A stretch of 64,000 nucleotides of DNA from Dipteronia dyeriana (lineage: Eukaryota > Streptophyta > Magnoliopsida > Sapindales > Sapindaceae), in contig CM065295.1 in the NCBI GenBank assembly GCA_032871835.1, positions 21,834,501 through 21,898,500 on the forward strand. The letters run 5' to 3'. Position 1 is the stretch's first letter. Every line of letters begins with the position of its first letter. Position numbers and translations under genes: made by a program. The notes under the pieces are model-generated. The model saw only the letters and a list, made by a program, of their open reading frames with translations. It was not told the DNA's origin and did not search any database. This document shows, in pieces, positions 58,410 to 64,000 of this stretch.

Positions 58410-58418
58410 ATATATATA
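58410..58418 (-). promoter_or_regulatory. Probable TATA box of the pararetrovirus promoter
   Basis: TATATATAT on the minus strand, downstream of the last ORF and upstream of the CT tract and AATAAA. Its place matches the promoter region of a circular pararetroviral genome. Confidence 0.5.
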
Positions 58419-58648
58419 GCACAAACTTTAACTATGGTTGAATATAAACCGTAGTTAAGTTTCATTATAGATTAGGTTCTTTAAAGATAAGTCTTCATTT
58501 GCTTTTTGTCTTGTCGGTTGTTGGCTGCTTTTACAGATAAGTCTTCACTTGCTTTCTTGATTTTTATCTTGTCAGTTGCTTTAGCTATTTTTCATTAATG
58601 ATGCTTGTCTGAATTAATCAACTTGTCTGCCACTAGGAAGGATAAGCT

Positions 58649-60060
58649 TCAAGGGTCGTGACCGAAGAATGTGGTGGGGTCGTCACTGTCGTATACGTAA
58701 TTGTCTGTATCACCTTTGTCTTCACTTTTATCATAGCTAGTACCTGCTTGGGACATATTGGCCATAGTGTTCTTCGTTTCTTCTGCAATCCTCATGAGTT
58801 CGTCAGGAGTACTTGTAGCAGCAATCTTGGCTTGGTTTTGAGATTTAGCCATGAGGAATCCAGATTGGTCAGAGGTTTTTATGCAGAGGGTTGGATTCTC
58901 ACTGAACCATTTGGAAATTCTATATTTTCCATGGTTAGCAAGGTTCATTCCACTCCACCAATTTATCTTTACTTGTCCTCCAAAGTAAGGAACATTAACA
59001 TTCCCTACTAACTTGTCTTTGATGGAGTACTCAAGCATGAGTATCCATGTCAGATTGAAGTGAACAAAGAATAGTAACAAATATGGGAAAAATTCACACT
59101 CATCTGGTCTGTCAATGTTGAAAATCCAATATGAATATCCTTCCTTGACCTGGTTAGGGAGAAAATCAATAATCGGTCCGAATTTATCTCACCATTCCAA
59201 AAACCAGATTGGTAGGTCTAATTGAATTTTTTTATCAAAATAAATAAACCAAGAAAGTGAATTTCCTGGGTTTTGTCCAAGCATTAATATAGCCCCAGTA
59301 AGAAAAATCTAAGACATGAACGATTCTACTAAAATTTCTTTTTGAGTTAGGGTTTCCTCCCCATTGCTCAAGAGTAAGAATTTTGCAAATCTTGATTTTT
59401 CTGAAAATCATTTTTTCCTTGTCAACTTTGTCAAAAACATCTGAAATGAAGATTGAATTTGTGTTAACTAGAATGAATTCATAAAATATGTCTTTTTGAA
59501 TAGTCTTCAGGAATCCTTCCAAACAAGGGATTGATAATATCATCCACAAGCTTTTTAGGTTCTCTGAGATACTGGTCATGCAAAAATTGGTTTTCCATAG
59601 CAAAGAACCTGTCAAAGAAGGTTTGTTGATATATGAATATGTCGGCTGGTTGATCTTGCGAAGGTTTGACTATGCAATTTGGGTTGTTATTTTGTCTTGT
59701 CTGTTTGAATGTGGGCTTATATTTGATGAAGCCAGTCTTAAATGGGTTGTTGTCAACAGTCAGAGGGGAAAAGCTATTTGTCGTGTGAATTGGGCTTTGG
59801 CTCGGGCTTTTACTGGATGAAGGCCCAGCAGAAGGTAGTTGAGGTAACTAGATAGGTAATTGAGTCAATGGTAAGATGTGGGGGTAATTGGGCTGAGATG
59901 TTAAGGAAATAACATATTTGTCTTTATGACTTCCTTTTGGGGAAGTATGATTAGTCGATAAGTCTATGCTCTTGTCTTTCGATAAGTCTGATCTTGTGGA
60001 GCCTCTGCCACCAGGGCTTCGACCACAACAACCACCTCTGCTAGTGCTCATTTTTGTCAC
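58649..60060 (-). pseudogene. Second ORF of the pararetrovirus copy, broken, function unassigned
   Basis: A start at 60060 (MTKMSTSRGGCCG) overlaps the end of the RNase H ORF by 20 bases, which is common in compact viral genomes. The N-terminal piece is Ser/Gly-rich and ends at 59848. After several disruptions, open pieces at 59615-59235 (GYINAWTKPRKFTF) and 59080-58649 (INWWSGMNL, PDELMRIAEE, acidic end) follow. I do not recognise a catalytic motif. It may be a transactivator-like or other accessory protein, but that is only a guess from position. Confidence 0.5.
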
Positions 60061-61439
60061 CCTGTAAAAATTCTCTGGTCAAAAAGTCTGGAAGACTATT
60101 TTCTGATCCCTTAATATATTCAATATCAAAATTAAAAGCAGATAACAATGCTTGCCATCTAGCAAAAATCTGTTTAGAAGCAAGGTTTTTCACATCTTTT
60201 GTTAAAATATATTTTGTTGATTGACAATCAACTTTCAAAACAATTTTTTGATTAATCAAGTCATCTTGTAATTTTTGAATTGTCAAAACAATAGCTAAAA
60301 TTTCCTTTTTAACAATTGAATATTTTTGCTGGGTATAATTCCAGGATCCTGAAACATACCTAACCAAACATTTTTTGTTATTAATAGTCTGTTTCAAAAT
60401 ACCACCAAAACCAATTTCTGAAACATCAGTTTCTACGATTTTGGGGGCAGTAGGATAACAAATAAACATACAAGGGAGTTTTTAACATATTTTTTAACAT
60501 GTTGAACTACCTTGGTATGTTCCTCCGTCAAGGGAAGAGGATTGGCCTTTAATCTTTGAAAAAAGGGTTCGCAGATAATATTAAGTTCTTTATAAAAATT
60601 CGAGATATAGTTCAAACATCCTAAAAATCTTTGCAATTGTTTTTTATCTTTAATTTCATCATAAAATTTGTCAGCAAAATCTAAATTTCTTTGAATAGGA
60701 ACAAGTGTCCCTTTTTTGATGTTGTGGCCCAACAACCTAATATGGGTTTGAAAAAGATTGATTTTAGGGGCCGAAATCACCAAACCATGAAATTTAATGG
60801 TCTTAAGAAATATTCTACATGTTTCCAATGCTGGTCAATATTTTTTGAAAATATCAAAACATCATCAATGTAAACTATGGAAAATTCAGTAAAAAAATTG
60901 AAAATATCATTCATAATGCATTGAAATTCACTAGGAGCATTTTTCAGACCAAATGACATAACATTCCATTCATATTGCCCAAAAGGGACAGTGAAGGCCG
61001 TCATATAACGGTCATGTTCTGCTATTTGTATCTGCCAAAATCCTGATTTCATGTCAAATTTTGAAAAGATGATAGAGTCATAAAGTATTTTCAATAGATC
61101 AGACTTATTGGGAATTGGATACCTGATCCATTGCAAAGCATCATTCAAAGATTTATAATTGATAACAAGCCTAGAAACTCCTCTTTCTATTTCAGCATTT
61201 TTCTGAACATGGAAGATAGGAATGCTCCAGGGGGATTTGGATGGTCTAATGAGGTTTTTGTCAAGTAAATCATGGATTTCTTTTTTGCAATATTCCAATA
61301 AATCAATAGACATCTGAATAGGCCTGGCCTTGGTCGGAACTCCTTTTTCATTAAAATCTTTTGAATAAGGAAGGGTAACAATATGTTTTTTTCTATCCCA
61401 AAAAGCATTAGGGATAGAAGAGCAAACTTCCTTTTCCAA
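60041..61439 (-). pseudogene. Pararetroviral reverse transcriptase and RNase H, broken
   Basis: RT motifs are clear: FSKFDMKSGFWQI (near 61070), PFGQYEWNVMSFGLKNAP (near 60975) and the catalytic YIDD box (near 60865). A frameshift at about 60800 moves the connection region into 60828-60433 (RFLGCLNYISNFYKEL). A second near 60460 leads to RNase H (60469-60041), with a degenerate first acidic motif (ETDVSEIGFGG), then SIVKKEILA, KVDCQST and SLPDFLTREFL. Two frameshifts make it non-functional. Confidence 0.88.
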
Positions 61440-61695
61440 TTTTTCTTTAATTTTTTTTTACTTTTTCTTGGAAATGGGTATCTTCCAACCTGGACTCTTG
61501 TCTTTTGAAAAATAGGTCATCTTTTTAAAAATTCAATTGGGTTTGCTTCTGATTAAGAGTAGCAATGCTATTACTTAAAGTGTCAGAAGCTTCATCCCAA
61601 ATGTTTTTTATTTTTAAGGAATTTAGGTCTTTAACTAAAACTTGATAAATAAAAGGGAATACAATTTCTTTTCCTAGGTATTCAGTCACAATTCC

Positions 61696-62163
61696 TTATT
61701 CAATAACTTTAAAAGGATAAATTAAATAAGGGAAATATAATCCTAAAATAACATTGTGAGAAAGCGTTTTAACAACAATGAAGTCATTAGTGTAACAAAC
61801 ACATTCATTACAAACTCTAACATTAGTCAATTTGTATTGAATGTCAAGCTGTTGTTTATTGGCGCCGTAAATGGATTCAGTTGTCGCTTCTAGGTACTTG
61901 GTTGGTACCAGTGCTTCTTTGATACAATTTAGGCCTGCACATGTGTCAACCAGGGCATTAACCCTTAAATTGTAATCCAAATAAATCCTGATATCAATTT
62001 CTATGTACCATTTTTGGATTCTAATTTCTCTTATTGCATTGATTTGGGTAAAATTCTTGTCACTTGTGTTTTCTTCTTGATCAAGTTGAGCAATATCATA
62101 TTCCTCTGAGCTGTTAAAACTGGGATCCTTTTCAAGAGGGGTTTTTGAAAACTGTTCTTTCAA
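61696..62163 (-). pseudogene. Pararetroviral aspartic protease region
   Basis: The motif LVDTCAGLNCI (near 61945) marks the active-site aspartate, with Asp-Thr-Cys-Ala-Gly in place of the plain triplet. A second hydrophobic block NVILGLYFPYLIYPF ends it. A stop at 61696 and a disrupted stretch to 61440 separate it from RT. Confidence 0.7.
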
Positions 62164-62238
62164 ACTATTTTTGATTTGTAAATCTTGTACACTTTTCTTT
62201 AAAACTTTGATTTCTTCTTTGATGTTTTGGATTTCTTT

Positions 62239-63228
62239 TTAGAGGTCTGTAATATTCACTTTCCTGAATTTGGAATTCTGAAATTTTCCCAAAATATTTT
62301 GTTCAAAATCAGGGGTTTGAAAATAGACATTTTTAAAAGGTTTATTATCAGTAGAAGGGGTGTTATTGCTATTAGAGGCAGCTTCATTGGCAATTTTTTG
62401 TTGTAATTGTCTAATATGATTGGCCTTTTGTAAGGGATCTTCAATGTTATCGATCATACTGATTATTATGGAGTAATCATATTGATCTAGAACATTGATT
62501 TCCTTACAGAAACAAGGATGTGTGTCAGGATCTGAGCTAGAAGATGATTTTGAGGATGTATCATCAGAAGAATCTCCTATTACTAGGACCTCTTTGGGGG
62601 ATGATGATATTTCTGGTTCGGATTCTGAATCAGCATAGAGAACTTGTAAAACTTTGTCCTTGATTTCTTCCTCTAAATCAATACTTTTGATTTTGTTTTT
62701 CTGGTATGGACATTTATTAGCATAATGTCCTTCTTTGCCACATTTAAAACACTTGTTGGATTTTTTAAAACCTTTCGTTGTTGTTTTGTTTTTGGAATAA
62801 GGTTTTTTGTTTTGTTTGGGATACCAGTAATTAGGGGTTTTGCCAGGAATGTATGCAGACAAATGATACCTTTTCCTGCCATGTTTGTCTCTTTTATAAT
62901 GATGAATACCTTTACCTTTAAAGTGTTTACTGGATGTTTTCTTTCTAGGAGTGGGAAGTTTGTCAAAGCCAAACTGTTCACACCACGATCCTAGTTCTTT
63001 TATGGTTGTCAATTTTTGTTGTTTGAGTTGACTTTTGAGTTGAAGATCATTGCATAATTGTAAAGCAACAATGTTAATGGTGGCAATGATTTCACCATAG
63101 GTCCAGGTGTTCAGGTCCATCTGTGACCAGTTAGACCATCTCATCTGTTCAACCATTTTGTCACGAACTTTATTGGAAAAGAGTTTTGGTAATCCAGAAA
63201 TAATTTTTTTTCTAATAAGAATTTGCAT
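62239..63228 (-). pseudogene. Pararetroviral coat-protein region with CCHC zinc knuckle
   Basis: 329-codon open piece. It has an alpha-rich N-terminal part (WSQMDLNTWTYGEI), a Lys/Arg-rich basic region, the knuckle CFKCGKEGHYANKC (near 62740-62700) and an acidic Ser-rich tail, as in coat proteins of this family. The N-terminal end of the domain is outside this piece, in other frames to the right. Confidence 0.8.
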
Positions 63229-63616
63229 TGTCAGGTCTTTGTAAAACTATAGTCAAAAAGATATCCTTGTACCGTTTGAAATCACTGAGTTTTTTACATT
63301 TCAAATTTTGGAGTTTTGAAAATTCTTTTCCTTGGTTGATGTTGGGGTTTCCAACAAAATGCATTAAAATAGTATAACATAGAACATCTATGCCATCTGG
63401 TTCAGATGTAGTAGTGGTTGCTGAAGTTGGGGGGATAAAAGAGGTTGGTCTATAGCTGATCTAATTGGGGTTGCGGTGGTCACAATCTTGGTGTGGGCTA
63501 TTATAGAGCTTCTAGCACTCAGGTTGAGGGTATGAGTCCACCATCCGAATAGTTGGCCTTCAAAGCCGGTTGTTAGGGATGTGACTGCATCAGCATGGGA
63601 CATATTCTGTTTTTTG

Positions 63617-63673
<57 letters not shown>

Positions 63674-64000
63674 GTATGTATCCAATAGTATGTATTTGTT
63701 TGAGGACAGTTATAATTTGGTATTCTGATAAGCCGTTGAGATTGAATTGATAACAGGCATTACCAGTGTAGGCTCGGTATGGGACATTTTCTTCATACTG
63801 TAAGTCCGATGGTGTAGGCCTAGGGTAATAGGGCTTGGTATTTTGGTAGTATTTGGTGTGATTGTAACTGTCTGCTTTGTTATTGGAGGTGATTCTTTGG
63901 ACCATATTTTGGAAGTATAGGCTTTCTTCATCATCAATGGAGGATTCTTGGATATCTTTGTCAAGTGTATGGATTTCTGGGTAATGGATTGGTTCTGTTT
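63229..64000 (-). pseudogene. Upstream pararetroviral polyprotein fragments, broken
   Basis: Open pieces at 63964-63710, 63905-63573 (with GLSEYQIITVLKQI) and 63603-63388 (GFEGQLFGWWTHTL) lie in different frames. The last joins the coat-like region by frame change near 63380. A (TA)n/(GTAT)n tract at 63618-63680 separates them. Confidence 0.55.
63618..63680. repeat. (TA)n(TGTA)n microsatellite inside the pararetrovirus copy
   Basis: About 22 TA units followed by four or five TGTA units. Confidence 0.95.

Larger units (their letters stand above)
58056..64000 (-). mobile_element. Endogenous pararetrovirus copy (Caulimoviridae-like), truncated by window edge
   Basis: Minus-strand order is coat-like region with zinc knuckle, aspartic protease, RT and RNase H, then a second ORF, then a TATA box and poly(A) signal. 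No integrase follows RNase H and no LTRs are seen, which separates it from the LTR retrotransposons in this window. This layout is that of plant pararetroviruses integrated in host genomes. It carries several frameshifts, stops and a (TA)n tract within the coat-like part, so this copy is a defective relic. The left boundary is approximate. Confidence 0.78.

Noticed and set aside
58056..64000. Another Ty3/gypsy retrotransposon
   Set aside because: RNase H is followed by a second ORF, promoter and poly(A) signal instead of integrase, and no LTR is visible.

Overview
The window is AT-rich nuclear DNA of a dicot-type plant. The evidence is a 13-exon Pescadillo gene with plant GT-AG introns and telo-box promoter motifs, a class III (hevamine-type) chitinase pseudogene, plant Ty1/copia and Ty3/gypsy (Athila-type) elements, a Mutator-like element (MULE) carrying a Ulp1-like protease gene, and an endogenous pararetrovirus. 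I cannot name the genus. Only Pescadillo (25578-31468, minus) looks like an intact host gene; nearly everything else is mobile DNA or broken.

Layout. 1-3468: 5' part of a minus-strand Ty3/gypsy element (gag, primer site, LTR), continuing off the left edge. 3469-5118: a repeat-rich tract of about 120-135 bp units full of TTTACACG/CGTGTAA words. 5181-6099 plus 23717-23874: one chitinase pseudogene split by a 17.6-kb copia element (6100-23716, minus strand, 5-bp target duplication GTTTT). That element is itself interrupted by a 10.6-kb plus-strand SIRE-like element (7543-18133, duplication GAATG) that has gag and a 3' ORF but no pol. 23925-25243: a 1.3-kb non-autonomous MULE with a 9-bp duplication, just after the chitinase stop. 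25578-31468: Pescadillo.

32064-53605 is one Mutator-like element with matching terminal inverted repeats and a 9-bp target duplication (TTTTTTAAA). It carries a degenerate MuDR-type transposase (plus strand, split by a probable 518-bp solo LTR) and, convergently, a DUF1985/Ulp1-like protease gene (minus strand). That second gene is split in an exon by a full Athila-type element (38666-51760, duplication AAAAG). 53606-58055 is intergenic with microsatellites and a 0.75-0.9 kb sequence in three tandem copies. 58056-64000 holds a minus-strand endogenous pararetrovirus copy (Caulimoviridae-like) running off the right edge, with coat-like, protease, RT and RNase H segments, a second ORF, and a TATA box plus poly(A) signal downstream.

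The insertions give relative ages: the pol-less element is younger than the copia element it sits in; the Athila element and the solo LTR are younger than the MULE; the copia element is younger than the chitinase. Many premature stops are of the C-to-T or G-to-A type, as expected for methylated, silenced DNA. The most thought-provoking observation is that the pol-less copia-type element and the Athila-type element carry related 3' accessory ORFs in the same position.
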